A stretch of DNA of 36,279 nt from Chytridium lagenaria (GCA_025449115.1 JAHLKC010000230.1:1-36279), one strand, 5' to 3'. Shown: positions 10,712 to 22,293, counted from the stretch's first letter. Notes: a model not told the origin generated them from the letters alone. Numbers and translations: made by a program.

Positions 10712-12062
10712 ATGACAAGCAATCAGAATGCCTTCCACCATCTCCTCAACACCACCACAACAGCCATCCCAGTCCCATTAGACTCGGACATCATCGCAGA
10801 GTACTGCGCATCACTCTCATTCGAGTTCACACAAGCAATGGGAGAAGACTACCCGCTCTCGTCATCATTGTTGTCGGGCGACGATCTTTCCCATCTGCGT
10901 ATCCTGCATCATAGAGTAGTGGAGAGCGTGAGGAATCAGTGCGTTGGTGTTGTCAGGATGATGAAGAAACTGTTAGAAAGGTTGAAAAAAGTAGATGGAT
11001 TGGATGTGCATAAGATGTTTAAAGTTGGGATTGTGACTTCGGATATATTGCCGGAAACGGGAGAGTACCTCGGAAGGGTGTTGGTGGATATGCTTGTTGG
11101 TGGTGGAGCTGAAGCTAAAGGAAACGAAGAGAAAGGAAGAAATAAGGAGAAAGGATTGAAAGATGACGGAGAGGAATTCCCGTTGCTGCGACCAGAACAA
11201 GTTGTAGTCTTTGGTAGACGAAACTCCATTTCTGGTAGCTATGGTGTCGTCACTAAAGTCGATTGGGAAGATGACCCAGAGGTAAGTCTCGGCCTCCTCT
11301 CTCGAATGAATACCTTTTTTGTTGTTGGTATATCTTTTTACGAGCTTAACGACAGTAAAAAGGCTCTATCAGGTATATCTCTTGCGATTGTCCTATGTTC
11401 TTCATGCACCTTTCTCTTGTCGAAGAGCAGATGAGCAATAAGGATCTTAGGAAAATGGTAATTTTTGCGGATGTGAGAGGGGTGATGAGACGGAAGATTT
11501 GCGCAATGTTGAAGACGGAGGCGGTTGTGATGGCAGAGTCGAAGGATAGCGGAATTGGAGAGGGAAAGGGAGCACAGGATGTAAGTGAACTATTCTTTAC
11601 CTGACTCAAGTCTTTATCGATAACATTTTTCGTTGATTTGATTATTGTAATTTTCTCTTTACCTTCCTCTTTGCATTACGTTTAATTTCGCGCTATTCTT
11701 TTAACACGCTCACACGCGAACAAAAGATCATTTGGGACCAAACCAAAGTTCCCCCCGGCTTTGTTCTCCCAAACTTAGGTAATGGTTCCATCGTACGTCA
11801 ACATTACCACCACTAACCTCACTTTGACAGATCACCTTCGTCAAAGCCTTCGTCTCTACTGTACCGGCCAAGGATGCGACCCAGACGTTGCACGGAGGTA
11901 AAAAGCGAATGAGCGACGCAGGTTTTACTGACAAATGAAAGACTTGTAGCTGAGGTGATGCCTGGATCGGTTGTGAAGGGTGTTGAAGAGTTTCAGAAGT
12001 TGGGAGTGGAGAGGTTGAGAATGGATTTGTGGCCAGAGTATCGGGAGGAAATGAGGGGTTGA
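10712..12062 (+). CDS. Unassigned protein; weak resemblance to P5CR-like NAD(P)-binding (NOXRED1-like) proteins
   Basis: Starts MTSNQNAFHHLLNTTTTAIP and opens with a predicted helical region (SLSFEFTQAMGEDYPLSSS, QCVGVVRMMKKLLERLKKV). Next comes a beta-alpha-beta-like stretch (MFKVGIVTSDI ... GEYLGRVLVDMLVGG ... LLRPEQVVVFGRRN), where KVGI and VFGRRN sit like the first two strands of a pyrroline-5-carboxylate reductase-type Rossmann fold. The usual Gly-rich loop is interrupted and a charged Glu/Lys segment is inserted. A later exon has VFFMHLSLVEEQMSNKDL and VIFADVRGVMRRKICAML, comparable in order to the rest of that fold. The last exons give IIWDQTKVPPGFVLPNL, DHLRQSLRLYCTGQGCDPDV and EFQKLGVERLRMDLWPEYRE, ending at TGA 12060-12062. 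The junction after 11281 is uncertain, with a probable indel or unusual acceptor. The NOXRED1 link is a hypothesis; the gene itself is likely real, given well-placed introns and a long first exon. Confidence 0.55.
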
Positions 12063-12313
12063 AGATGAGTGGGTGAGGAGTGACGTGAAACTTACCAAGA
12101 TTTGTGTATACCGTGTAAATAAAGGTCGTCAGAACGTTATAGAGAAAAAAAAGGTGAAGTTGGCAGTTATGAATATAAGATAAAGCGTTGCAGAAGTAAA
12201 TAAAGTATATTTAAGAGCTGCCGGCTTTTTTTCGGCTGAAATTAGGTCTCGTTTCTCGGATCGGTGCAACCCTCATCTCCTCTCTCACTTGACCCCAGTC
12301 ACAATCAAAAAGC

Positions 12314-14276
12314 ATGACATCGGCATCGCAAGACGACGTCCCGGCATCCAAGAATCCATTGACAGTCTCAACTCCAAAACGCAGTGCAACTTGGTCATTC
12401 ACTGTTGGTAAACAAGGGAGTGTAACTTCACCCATTGAAAAGTCTCCCACAACAAAAAGCATGGTAAATAAAACCGCAACGTTGTCATGGCTGGTTTACT
12501 CAACATCCTTCAATAGGAATCGTTCTTTAGCGCTTGCCGTGGGGGTCCTTAGGACAACGCTTGTTCGTCATAAGGATAACTTGAAACTTGCCCGTGCCAT
12601 TACGACTATGGGGGCAGCACCATCTCCTGTGCAAGTTAGGATTGAAAAGGTCAAGATTCCTAGACGTGAGGATTGTTTGCCTGAGGGGCTTGATGCGGAA
12701 TTGGCAAAGGGGAAGGTAAAGGCGGAATGGATGGATTATCATAAAGGAGGGTTGACGGCGGATGAGAACAGAGTGATTTTGGTGGGTTTCTTGTTGATGA
12801 TGGTGTACTAATAATTCAAGTACTGTCACGGCGGGGCTTACATTATTTGTGATCGCAGGACGTAAGTTTAAAAAATCATTCATTCAAATTATGTCAACAT
12901 TGGTTTTTATTAATCCTTTTTTGTAACAGTCACCGCGGTATAACATGGCGCGTCTCCAAACACTCCCGCTCAAAAGTCCTCGTCGTTGACTACCGCCTCT
13001 CTCCCGAACACGTTTTCCCCGCCGCCCTTCAAGACATCCTCTCTGCTTATCTTTATCTCATAGATCCGCCATCGCCATCTCTTAAAAAGTATCAACCCAA
13101 AGATATTGTGATTGTTGGGGATAGCGCTGGGGGTGGACTTGCACTTGCTACAGCGCTGTGGTTGAGGGATCATCCGGAACGGGGTGGGGGATGCCGGCAG
13201 GGTTGGCGTTATTGTCACCGTGGGTGGATTTGACGAGTTCAATGCCAAGTTTTAAGTTGAATGTGCATGGTAAAGCTTACTCTTTTTGTTTGTGTTTTTG
13301 AACATCTCTATCTTTCTTCTGATGTTAGTTCTCATTTCTCTTTAACTTTTTTTTTTTTGAAACCTCCTTATTCTGCGTCATTTTAGATTATCTCCCCGAT
13401 GGGTCCAATGACCCCCTTTACATAAACGAGAACCGCAAAAACTACGTAAAATCTCTCCTTTCAACTTAACTATGCTAACTTACTCTTCCAGTACGTCGCC
13501 GACAACTCTTTTCTCAGAAATCCCTACGTCTCTCCCATGTTTGCTAAAGAAGACCCTGAAAAGCCCATGTGTCCCATGTTAATTCAATGCGGTAGCATTG
13601 AGAGATTGAGGGATGAAATTTTAAAGCTTTGCGTGGAGACGTTCCCAAACAGTGACTTGAGGTTGGAGATGTACGATGACATGGTAAGTATTTTCTATTG
13701 TTGTCTGAGTGAAAAGTTTTGTTCTTTCCCCCCTCTTGTTTTCTCCGTTGTTCTCATCTCTTCTCATTCTTTTTTGGGGCAAAAAAAGGTCCACGTCTTT
13801 CAAATGCTCGCCGCCATGCTCCGTATTAGTGATGTCGCTATCCAACGACTCGGCACATTCATCCAAGACCTCACACCTCCGACCTCCACGACTTTACCTA
13901 CAACCTCCACTGTTCCTGTCGGCCGCACCATGATTGCGATTTCCAGCACAAAAGGGTATGTTGAGCGACCACTTTCCGACGAAGAGGCCAAACGCACGAT
14001 TGAAGAGGGATTCAAGATTTTAGGGGAGGGCGTGCCGTCTGTTGTTGAGGTGGAGGTAGAGTCACCTGTTGAGGAGGTTGGGGGATTGGATGTGGAGATG
14101 GTGCAAGAGATGGAGACTGTCGATGCGCAGTTGGATGCGTTTGAGGAGAATGAGAAAGAGGATGAAGACGATGATAAGGTTGTGGAGAAGGTAAGAAAGT
14201 TGAGAAGGTAGCGGTTGAGACCATAGAGAAACTTGAGGAGAAGAATATTAAAAAGGTTGAGAGCGTTATGGCGTAA
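12314..14276 (+). CDS. Alpha/beta hydrolase, hormone-sensitive-lipase (HSL) family
   Basis: Serine esterase/lipase of the alpha/beta-hydrolase-3 fold, likely intracellular (no signal peptide). A long first exon (12314-12789) gives a ~158-residue N-terminal region of unknown role. The oxyanion motif YCHGGAYIICDR follows, then VLVVDYRLSPEHVFPAALQD, the nucleophile elbow IVGDSAGGGLALATAL, and LALLSPWVDLTSSMPSF. The acid site lies near LIQCGSIERLRDE and the catalytic His in MYDDMVHVFQ. The ~130-residue C-terminal tail is acidic and repetitive (EEVGGLDVEMVQEME, EENEKEDEDDDK) and looks disordered. One base appears missing in the G-run at 13181-13190 (between RDHPERGGG and MPAGLALL). Another is missing in AA at 14193-14194; without it translation ends at 14211 instead of TAA 14274-14276. 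The physiological substrate is unknown. Confidence 0.9.
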
Positions 14277-14750
14277 TCGATAATGATACTATCTATCAAC
14301 ATTCTGTTACAAGACCCTACTATCTTCACTGTATTTCTTTGCTGTACTGTCATCACGCATTTTTCTATGTAATTGTGTTTTTGTCTACTATACGCGCCAT
14401 ACAAATAGAGTGTCACATAGATATTGCATATGTATAATTCTTTTTTGTTCATCTTATCTTATTGATGAATAAATAAATACCAGGTAAGGTTGCTTGTCAT
14501 TGTTACAATAAGGTATAAACCAAAAATACCTGTTTATAGCAAGAATAAAATAATTTTTATAAAAATTAAATAAGGCAAAAAGGCAGAAAAACCTCCATTT
14601 CCCCATTCAGTACTTTCCTGATCCGTCCTTTTCGCTCTATAAGGAAACCATCTCCAACACCATCAACCAACCAACCACTCACCCCCATTCATTAGACCAA
14701 AGAAGCCCGTGCGTAGTGTCGTTCGTTATACCTTTGCACCAACGTGAGTA

Positions 14751-14777
14751 CTCTCTCTCTCTCACTCTCTCTCACTC
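14751..14777. repeat. CT-rich microsatellite
   Basis: Near-perfect (CT)n interrupted by CA, reading ctctctctct then ctcactctctctcactca. It continues into a looser CA/TC-rich stretch to about 14840. Short open frames across it are Ser/Leu/Thr low-complexity readings and not genes. Confidence 0.8.
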
Positions 14778-15213
14778 ACCATCAACTACCATCCCACACC
14801 CACACACGCATATCATCACATTCACACTCACATTCACTCTACATCCCCATATCTTCTTCGCATCTTTTATCACTACAACCACACACCATGACGTTCGTCA
14901 CTTTGTCAGTTACTCTACTCCTTCCTCTCACCACACATCAAGGTAGTCCACTCCTCTGTTAACATCTTCTTGGATTCCATACAAACTTCCTTTTCAACTT
15001 CTTGTTACTGTGCACCCAGTTATTGTGCGGGTGGGAAAGGAAAAGCTTCAGGAGCTACACATGAGATTTCGTTCATCTCCTCGTTGTAGGCTGTCTTGAG
15101 GCCTGGAAATTTATAGTGAATGAAGTGAATGGGGATTGGAGATTAAGGCAGGGTTATACTACAATGGACATGTATCTTTAATGGAAGGGGTACGGCATTG
15201 CGTTGGATGATGT

Positions 15214-15260
15214 CGACGACGACGACGACGATGGTGGATGGATGGATGGATGGATGGATG
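15214..15260. repeat. Adjacent CGA trinucleotide and GGAT tetranucleotide microsatellites
   Basis: Six CGA units are followed, after a few bases, by six GGAT units (tggatggatggatgg). Both lie in the presumed promoter/5' UTR of the MADS-box gene, about 270 bp before its ATG. They are likely length-polymorphic. Confidence 0.85.
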
Positions 15261-15530
15261 TAAACAGTGAAGTTGGGGGATGCAATGGACATGTGTAAAT
15301 TATAGACACATCAACGTCATACGTTCGCGGGGTGCTGCCTGGCTCAACCCTCTGTCGTCCTCTTCAGGAACTTTTCAACGCTTTGGGGAAGAAAGATTTT
15401 CTTCTATTTTGGACCACAAAGTTCCAAATATAGAAATATGTACAAGAAAAGTAGATATATTGAGTAGAAACTACTGCTATAGGTTATTTGGTATTAACCT
15501 CCTCTTCTTGTTTATTTATTCATAAAAAAG

Positions 15531-16920
15531 ATGCAACAACCTCAAGACACTTTTTATAATTCCACTGCCGGTGAGTTTATGATTTTCTTTAACACAATTC
15601 TCTTTTAGATTTTAAATCTAATCATTTTTACTTTTTTTAATTAGATTCTATCGCAAACGATGACTTTGATGGTTCGGGAGATGATGATGAGCTCCGCGCG
15701 GGAACCAAAAGCGCTCGGGTCGTCGAAAGATCAAGATTGAGTACATTGAAGATAAGTCTCGCCGGCACATTACCTTTTCAAAGAGAAAGGCTGGAATTAT
15801 GAAAAAGGTTTGTTTTGACATGACTTTTGTTTCTTGATCCCGGTTACATTTAATTATTATCGCGTTCTGACCTATAAATTTTTTAGGCGTATGAGTTGTC
15901 CACGCTTACAGGTACTCAAGTCCTTCTTCTTGTTGCTTCCGAAACCGGTCATGTGTACACCTTTGCCACCCCCAAGCTTCAACCGTTGATCACAAAACCT
16001 GAAGGCAAGCATTTGATCCAACTCTGCTGAACGCAGCCGACCACTTGAAGGACAACAAGAAAGTGCTCCCCCTCCCCCTCAGCCGCCCACCCCCTCCACG
16101 TCCAAACCAGGTCGTCCAAAGAGTGCCGGAAATATCGCCCCGCCCGCTCTTCAGCATACACAACAGACTCAATCCCATCACACCCAAGGATCACCGCAGC
16201 AGCCCCATCTGGCGCATCAGCAGCAGCAGCAGCAGCAGCAGCAGGTTTCATCGGGTCAACAGAATACAGGAGCGTTTGCAATGCAGAGGCAGGATGATCC
16301 CGGGGTCAGCAGATGCCTTACCTTCTATCGCGAATGCCATGATGCCGGGGCAAGGTGGGGGAACGACGAACCCGTCGTTGCAAGTGTACCAGCAGAGGAT
16401 GATGTATGGGTACCCGGAACAGGGAGCAGGCAAAGATGACGTGAGTTGCTGTTTACTTTTGCGATTATCATATGCCTGTGGACTGTGGTTCACGTATCAA
16501 TCATATCTTGTACTGACTGATTTTTATATAGCAACAGCTTTCTTATATGCCGAATCCAAACCTCTATCCGTCCGCCTCTCAATTCGTCGCCTATCAAAAT
16601 CAGCAACAACAGCAGCAACAACAACAGCAACAACAACAACAACAAAAACCTGCAACAATCACGTCACTCTCCACAACAATCACATCTTCCAAACAACTCA
16701 AACACTGGCGTGACTGGACCTTATCAACATCAGGGAATGCCTTTGGGGATGTTGGGAGCGCAAGGGGTGATGGGTGGTCTTGTGGGGAATGGCGTTGGAG
16801 GCAGGGAGGGCCGCAAGGTGGTGCGGGGGACAGGGTGGTGGGTCCAATAATCAGGGTGGACATCATTATCAAGATCCAGGAGCTGTTACGGGGATGAAGA
16901 GGAAGTTGCCGGAAGATTGA
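15531..16920 (+). CDS. SRF/MCM1-type MADS-box transcription factor with poly-Gln tracts
   Basis: Sequence-specific nuclear regulator that should bind CArG-box DNA as a dimer. Exon 1 is 15531-15570 (MQQPQDTFYNSTA). The MADS domain reads GRRKIKIEYIEDKSRRHITF, SKRKAGIMKKAYELSTLTG, then TQVLLLVASETGHVYTFAT and KLQPLITKPEGKHLIQ. LLLVASETGHVYTFAT marks the SRF/MCM1 class rather than MEF2. The C-terminal part is Pro/Gln-rich (APPPPQPPTPSTSKPGRPK, two long Gln runs, HLPNNSNTGVTGPYQHQG) and closes with GMKRKLPED before TGA 16918-16920, an expected small basic/acidic terminus. Introns: 15571-15645, 15809-15886 and 16441-16531. At least five frame changes are needed, including GGG 15717-15719 and AA 16020-16021, and others near 16065, 16300, 16645 and 16810. 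The DNA-binding core is intact apart from the break just before it. Confidence 0.94.
16601..16645 (+). repeat. CAG/CAA repeat encoding poly-Gln in the MADS-box protein
   Basis: About fifteen consecutive CAR codons, mixed CAG and CAA, within the last exon. A second (CAG)8 run lies near 16217-16242. Mixed codons suggest a stable, selected Gln tract rather than recent slippage, but the downstream reading frame is lost at its end, so its exact length is uncertain. Confidence 0.85.
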
Positions 16921-17980
16921 TACCTTTTGGTTTCTTTTTTTCTTTTGTTTATCCTGTGATATCATCTTTTCTTTTTTTGTTTTCTAGTCTTTTTGTTCTC
17001 GTGTCGTGAAGGAAACGAATTGAAATGCAAACTTGTTTATGTTATCAAGTTGCATTTCACAAGCTCTGTTCGCTTTTCGCATCTGCAAAACTCGCTACTC
17101 TGACTTTTCCCCCTCTTTTTTGTTTTTTGTCTTTTGTTTTTTGGTTGTTTTATTCTTGGTGGCTTTGTTACCCAACCTGCTCGCTTTTTATTTTTACTGT
17201 ACAGCTATTTTGGCGGGTGTTCCCCCGCTTCCCTTTTTTTTGTTTTGTATTTGTACTTTTTTATCTTTTCTAGTTTTTCGGTGCAGAGCGCACAGAATAG
17301 GAGTATCGTTTTCATATGGTTTTTTGATGTCGTGTATTTTGGGAAGATGTTTTTTTCGCGTGAATTGTCTGTAAACGAGGTCGAGATTGGATCACTGAAG
17401 AAAAGGGATCAAGTGTGTTTTTGTTTCTTTTGCTGAACGTGTTTTTTGGGTTTAAGTTCTTGGCAGCTCCGAAATGTGAAGAACGTTTGAACAGCGCTGG
17501 AGAAAAACCAGGTAAATGTTGTCAATTATTTGCTATGACAACGTGAAGGGATACGTAGCTTGTAAAATGGAATCTATTGAAGGATGTTTTTGATATACCA
17601 AAACCTATCAACTTCAACTACGCAAATCTTACTCCTACATCGGCGAAACGCGTTCTCGATAGCGTCGTAGTTACCATCTTCTTCATCGACCGCATCCACT
17701 TCTTCCCAAGAAAGTTCGTCATGTCAAACCCGCTACCACTGCTTCAAACGGAAAGACGGCAGTAGAGTCCCCGTCATTGTAGGAAGATCATCAGTAATAA
17801 TCGTAACGGAATTCAGCGTTGCCGTTGGCGATGTTGAATTAGTAATGCTTGCTTGGAATAACCGCTAGGCTTAAAGAACTAACCCTAACCCTTAACCTGA
17901 ATCTACAAACAAAAAAAGTATGCAAAAAAAAAAAATACAACGATCAGCCATCCTTCATTCCCATTTCATCTCTACACATC
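16921..17980. other. Convergent intergenic region, T-rich; possible unassigned exons near 17580-17770
   Basis: About 1.06 kb between the MADS-box stop and the ERCC1 stop. The first 500 bp is strongly T-rich on the plus strand and gives only Phe/Leu/Cys low-complexity readings, so it looks like a long 3' UTR. At 17577-17765 (+) an open frame reads DVFDIPKPINFNYANLTPTS and looks less random, but all three plus frames stay open for 40 or more codons there and I recognise no family. Around 17881-17897 two CCCTAA-like units occur. I cannot support a gene call. Confidence 0.4.
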
Positions 17981-19499
17981 CTAATCCCCTCCCGCATCAT
18001 CAAGCTGACTCCCTCTCACCCCCTCCTCCTCCATCATCGCCATCATAGCCATCAAATCCTCATCATCCCCAAAATCCTCTAAATGCGGAGCCTGCGACGC
18101 CGGTACCCTTGTCACCGTCTCATCTTGCGCTACCTGTTTTCCTTTCCCATCCATCATTTTGCGGGAAGTGGATTGCTGGAGGAACGGTGTGTTGAAGGCT
18201 TCAATGAGACGACGAACCTGAGCGTTTTAAAAAATGGCATCCAATTCATTCAATAAAGACATACTTTTTGCTCCCCGAAGCCAGGACATAGCGATAGCTC
18301 ATCCGCAGACGCGTTCATGATGTTATATAACGACTAATAAAGAAACCAGGTCACCCAAAGACTGTAAATGAACGACTCACCCCAAACGTTGATGAAAGCG
18401 TCACAACATCAGTTCTATTCACCGTCTTCACCTGCGTCAAACAATCCGCCACCCTCGACGCGTAATCCAATTCCACCCGTTCCTTGATGATATCCGCAGT
18501 CCTATGTTCATTAACTTTAAACGTCTCAAGGTATCGCCCCGCATCTTCAGAACTGACCATGTAAGCCCACAAATGATTCAATACGATTACCTCCATGCAA
18601 GAAATAGGGTGAAGGAGGCCAGAATACAGCCTTTAGTTAACTCACGGATGGATTGTTGATGATCTTCCTGGATAGGGTTAGACGGGTACTGAGGGAGGAG
18701 AGTTTTACAATGTCTACGACGACAAGGACGAGACGGAGGAGGTATTGGTGTTGGACGTTCTTGATGCGTTCAAATATGTATTCAGGATGGAGGCGATGGT
18801 ATTTCAAGCTGAAGCGAGACATGAGAAAACAGCAGTAAAGCAAAACCAGAAGGTACTCAAGAAAATAATTATGGTAGAGAAGGTTTTACCTCAAGAACAA
18901 CACACAGCTCGTCTGCCCCACTTGAAAATCGGGGACCGATATCAGCATACTCCCACGACACGGCTTTAATGTAATTTAAAATAGGATTCCCTCGCTAGAT
19001 GTCCACAAGAGGCATTAACAATCGTTTGATATTACACCGTAAACACACCTGCCGTCCGTTAACAAGGATCCTATTCACTTTTCTTGCTTGCTGCTGTTGA
19101 ATACTTTGCTGTTGCGCAGGTAATGCTGTTGTGGCTGCTGTTGAGGTTGCTGTTGCGGTTGCGGTTGCGGTTGCGGTTGCTGTACCGAGACTTCAACCCT
19201 CCTTGGTATGTTCACTCTCGTCACATCATCGCCACTCCTAGTCGGCATTCCTCCACCAACCGTCTCAATTCCCAACCCCACACTCGCGACCGATGGACGA
19301 ACAGCATCTTTTTGACGAACGGTTTGGAGCTGGCCAACAGGATCTGCTGGAGGAACGGGGTTTGCTGTAGCTCCAGATGAAGTCGACATCATCCCTTTCC
19401 ATGTGGATAGGTCTGTTCGCATGCGTTTCTGCCGCGATTCGATGGCTTCTGCATCCGGGATATGGAATCGAGACGTTTTAGGGGTGGCGGAGAGGACAT
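17981..19499 (-). CDS. RAD10: DNA excision repair protein ERCC1/Rad10
   Basis: Non-catalytic partner of the XPF/Rad1 endonuclease; it positions the 5' incision in nucleotide excision repair and acts in interstrand-crosslink repair. The N-terminal ~150 residues are low complexity, ending in Gln/Pro repeats. The central domain follows (VNRILVNGRQ|RGNPILNYIKAVSWEYADIGP, DFQVGQTSCVLFL, LKYHRLHPEYIFERIKN), then SSEDAGRYLETFKVNEHRTA, ADIIKERVELDYASRVADCL and VKTVNRTDVVTLSSTFG. The helix-hairpin-helix pair (SLYNIMNASADELSLCPGFG, QKVRRLIEAFNTPFL) is complete. The acidic tail ends QLDDAGGD at TAG 17981-17983. The start is uncertain: ATG at 19499 gives MSSPPPLK and needs one base in the AAAA run near 19477. 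Other frame shifts fall near 19110 and 18685 (missing base) and at GGGG 18931-18934 (extra base). Confidence 0.95.
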
Positions 19500-19734
19500 G
19501 ACCGCCAGTGATTGTCAATGTGATGCATCAATCCTTGCTTCTTATATAACGTCGGCTTTTATTTTATTCTTTCCATCAAAACGACACGAATAACCACGAA
19601 AGGAAATAAAATCTGGCAGATGTGCAACAAAACATAGCGGTCCGAAAGAAAAAAAAAAAGTAAGAAATGCAAGACTTATAAAGTAAAGCAAAATAACAGC
19701 GAAAAAAATAGAAAATAGACCCAAGTCTCGTTCT

Positions 19735-21245
19735 TCACTCATCATCCTCCTCCTCCTCATCATCATCATCATCATCCTCCTCCGCCTCCTTCAGCCATTT
19801 CAAGAACGGCTCTGCCTTGGTCCTGATCTCCTTCGCCATCTTCCTCTCGACAAACTTTTTGCTTGCCTTCTCCCCCCCACGCAAGAATCACACTCTCTTC
19901 AATAAGATCCGCTCATAGAATGCCTTCAAAATCAAAGGCGTCTTGCCCAACAAACTCGTGTGGACAACCCCGACAAGCCTCTCAATACCCCCAAGAAGAC
20001 CCTTTGGCATTTCTCCGACTTGACAAAGGGACGGATGAATTTGGATCGCTTCTCAATTTGCTTATCAGACAAGATCTTCTCGTCAAAAAGAACTTGGGCA
20101 AGGACGACGCAGACTTTGTCGTCGCGGATGGAGAGCTCGGCAGCCTTGGCAATGATACCGGCATCGTCGGCAACGTGGAGGTGACGTATTCAGCAAACTG
20201 CTCGAGGGATCTAAACATGGGCAAATTAAAAAATTAAAAGTTAGAATGATAGTTGCCAAGAAAAATAGCAATGTTTACCATCATCGCCCTCCTCATCATC
20301 ATCAGCCGCCGCGTGTTAAGCTTATCAACAGCCCCACCCACAGCAAGTTCCTGAAGGCGCTTACGAACGGCAGCCTCAGAGGTATCCTGTCCCCAATCGT
20401 CATCGTCGTCCTTTCCTTGATGGTGCCGGATCCATTTACATCCATATCTCCAATGTCAAAGCCATTCCTTCATCCTCGTCTCCGTTCGAGTCGTTGGAAG
20501 CGGTGTCGGGGTGGCCAAACTGCCAGCTCCTTTAACGCTGGGATGAGCCTTCAAACCTCTGATGGGCGGGGAAAAAGAGAAAGTGTAAGTCCAGGGGAAA
20601 ATGGAGAGCAAAGCGATATATCAGAAAAGAGAAGGACGAGACGAAAGGCTTACTTGATTTTTTTGTAATGGGTGGGTTCTTAGAAATGAACACGCAAAGC
20701 TTGTGGCGAATGTCAACAGGGGTGTTTGCACCACACGCCTGACAGCTTCTCGTAATATCAATCACCCTTAATTATCAAGTCTGTCTCTGGGTTTTTGCAG
20801 CTGCCGCAGAGAACGAAACGGTTAATAAAACCATCAAGAAGATCTTGAAGTTTATCGGCAGTATGAGCACCGTTGATGATATAGCGGTCATTCTTTTCGT
20901 CGCATTTGACTTGAGCTCCAAGTTCGCAACCAAAGACTAAAAAATAATTGTTACTATGATAGTATTGAACAAGTTATAAAAAAAAGTAAAGAAAATATAA
21001 CCTACACTTGGTCGGGTAAGTGGGAGGGCGGGCAAGGGACTTGGCAATGTCGGCCATGTTGGGGACGACAGTCTTGATACCATTACCCTTCCCTTCAATC
21101 TTTGAAATGAGCTATCGTGAAAAAAAAAATATTAGAAAGCAAACCATGGCAAAAAACCACACAAACACAGCAAAATGCATACCTTGGGCATCTTGTAACG
21201 GTAGAATTTATCAGAGACATCGCGGCGAATGTTGATGTTGGACAT
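19735..21245 (-). CDS. TIF5: Translation initiation factor eIF5
   Basis: GTPase-activating protein for eIF2 in the 43S complex; cytosolic. Starts [20 protein letters not shown], with the conserved N-terminal domain ([55 protein letters not shown]). A C4 zinc finger follows ([13 protein letters not shown] ... [19 protein letters not shown]). Arg in the INIRRDVSD segment is the expected GAP arginine region. A charged linker ([31 protein letters not shown]) leads to the C-terminal W2/HEAT domain ([50 protein letters not shown]), where the acidic/aromatic end binds eIF2-beta and eIF1. Frame breaks lie near 20768, 20180 and 19990 (C-run), near 19913, and in the seven-C run 19872-19878 (one base extra). 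Stop is TGA at 19735-19737. Introns are short and GT...AG. Confidence 0.96.
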
Positions 21246-22293
21246 GTTGGTCAGATTCTTTAGACGGTTTCAACTTTGGTTGTGATAGTTCTCAGATGTG
21301 ATGGTCGATCAGGTTTCTTAAAAAGGATTAATTACAAGAATTGAGATTGAAGGACCAACCATTCATGAAGAAACAGTTTTAACAACAATTGAAGACGGCT
21401 ATGACTTTCGTCTTGGGCGGATCAGGCGACAAATTGGAACGAAAAGGCTCGAGGAGGTGAGGTGTGTTGGCCAAGAACATGAAATAGGCGAAACGTTGCG
21501 GGGAGAGGCACCTTCGTTGATGATGAAGCTGTGCGCAGCAGAGGGAGATTCAAAAGGGATTATCCTTTGGTTGAAGTGGGCTCAACGACGACGGAGGAGG
21601 ATGTGAGGATGTGAGAAGTGAGGACTGGTAAGTGAATGAGGGGATGATTGACGCTTTTTTTTTCCAAACGAAAAAATATGAAAAAAACGGGTGCGACAAA
21701 CAACACCCCCTTGCCCAATTTTGCTCAACACTCGTCCTGCCGTGTCTACTCAAGTAATGGCAATGATAATGCTGGCATCGCGGTCGTTAACTCTGGGTGA
21801 GCGAGAACATTTTATTCGTTTTTGGAACAAAAGTTCACATGCCAACCAAAGGACGTTCCTTCCATTAGCGCGATATCTCCGACGCAGAAAAGCAGGCATG
21901 GCTCACTCTGGCCACCGTAGTAATAACCAGTTGAGTTGACGCTTGAAATGATGTCAATCCATTTTGTCAAGCGAAAGCACTTTCAGTCGGGTAGCAAGGC
22001 CATGAAAATGCAAGTTAGGAAGTTTAAAGGGGAGACGAATAAACAAAAAAAAGAAGGGAAAAAAGAAAAGAAAACAGAACGAAAAAACAGACAGAGAAAA
22101 AAAACAAACAGGGCAGCATCATGAACTTATACCGTTTCAAGGTATCAAACTCCTCAGCGCCTCGTTCATATGCAGGACGGATGACGCATTCAAACCATTT
22201 TTGCACCCATTTTGCCTCCGCATTCCTGAACGTGACCGTCAACTATAAAAGGCGAGGCAATTGACAATTTGCCTCCGAACAAACGAAAACGAC
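21246..22293. other. Divergent intergenic region (eIF5 and SnoaL-like promoters)
   Basis: About 1.05 kb between two divergent starts. It includes an A-rich purine stretch at about 22020-22110 and otherwise unremarkable sequence. An 82-codon open frame at 21691-21939 (+) has no family motif and no splice context, so I do not call it. I see no repeat or RNA gene. Confidence 0.45.

Larger units (their letters stand above)
14277..15530. other. Intergenic region upstream of the MADS-box gene, with microsatellites
   Basis: About 1.25 kb with no credible coding exon. It holds pyrimidine-rich CT/CA simple repeats (about 14751-14830) and a CGA/GGAT simple-repeat cluster (15214-15260). The length and the lack of genes suit the promoter and 5' UTR of the transcription factor that follows. 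The HSL 3' UTR should occupy the first few hundred bases. Confidence 0.5.

Noticed and set aside
12461..12513. Possible 53-bp intron (gtaaat...caatag) in the first HSL exon
   Set aside because: Removing it leads quickly to a stop, while reading through gives a continuous plausible N-terminal region.
16600..16965. Minus-strand frame ending in a long poly-Cys run
   Set aside because: Reverse-strand reading of the CAA/CAG repeat in the MADS-box gene; not a metallothionein-like protein.
17025..17436. Overlapping open frames of 82-113 codons rich in Phe, Leu and Cys
   Set aside because: They are three-frame readings of a T-rich 3' flank with no start context, motif or splice sites.
17879..17900. 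Telomere-like CCCTAA units (taaccctaaccct) within the MADS-ERCC1 intergenic region
   Set aside because: Only about two units, then divergent sequence; too short for an interstitial telomere or a site of telomere addition.
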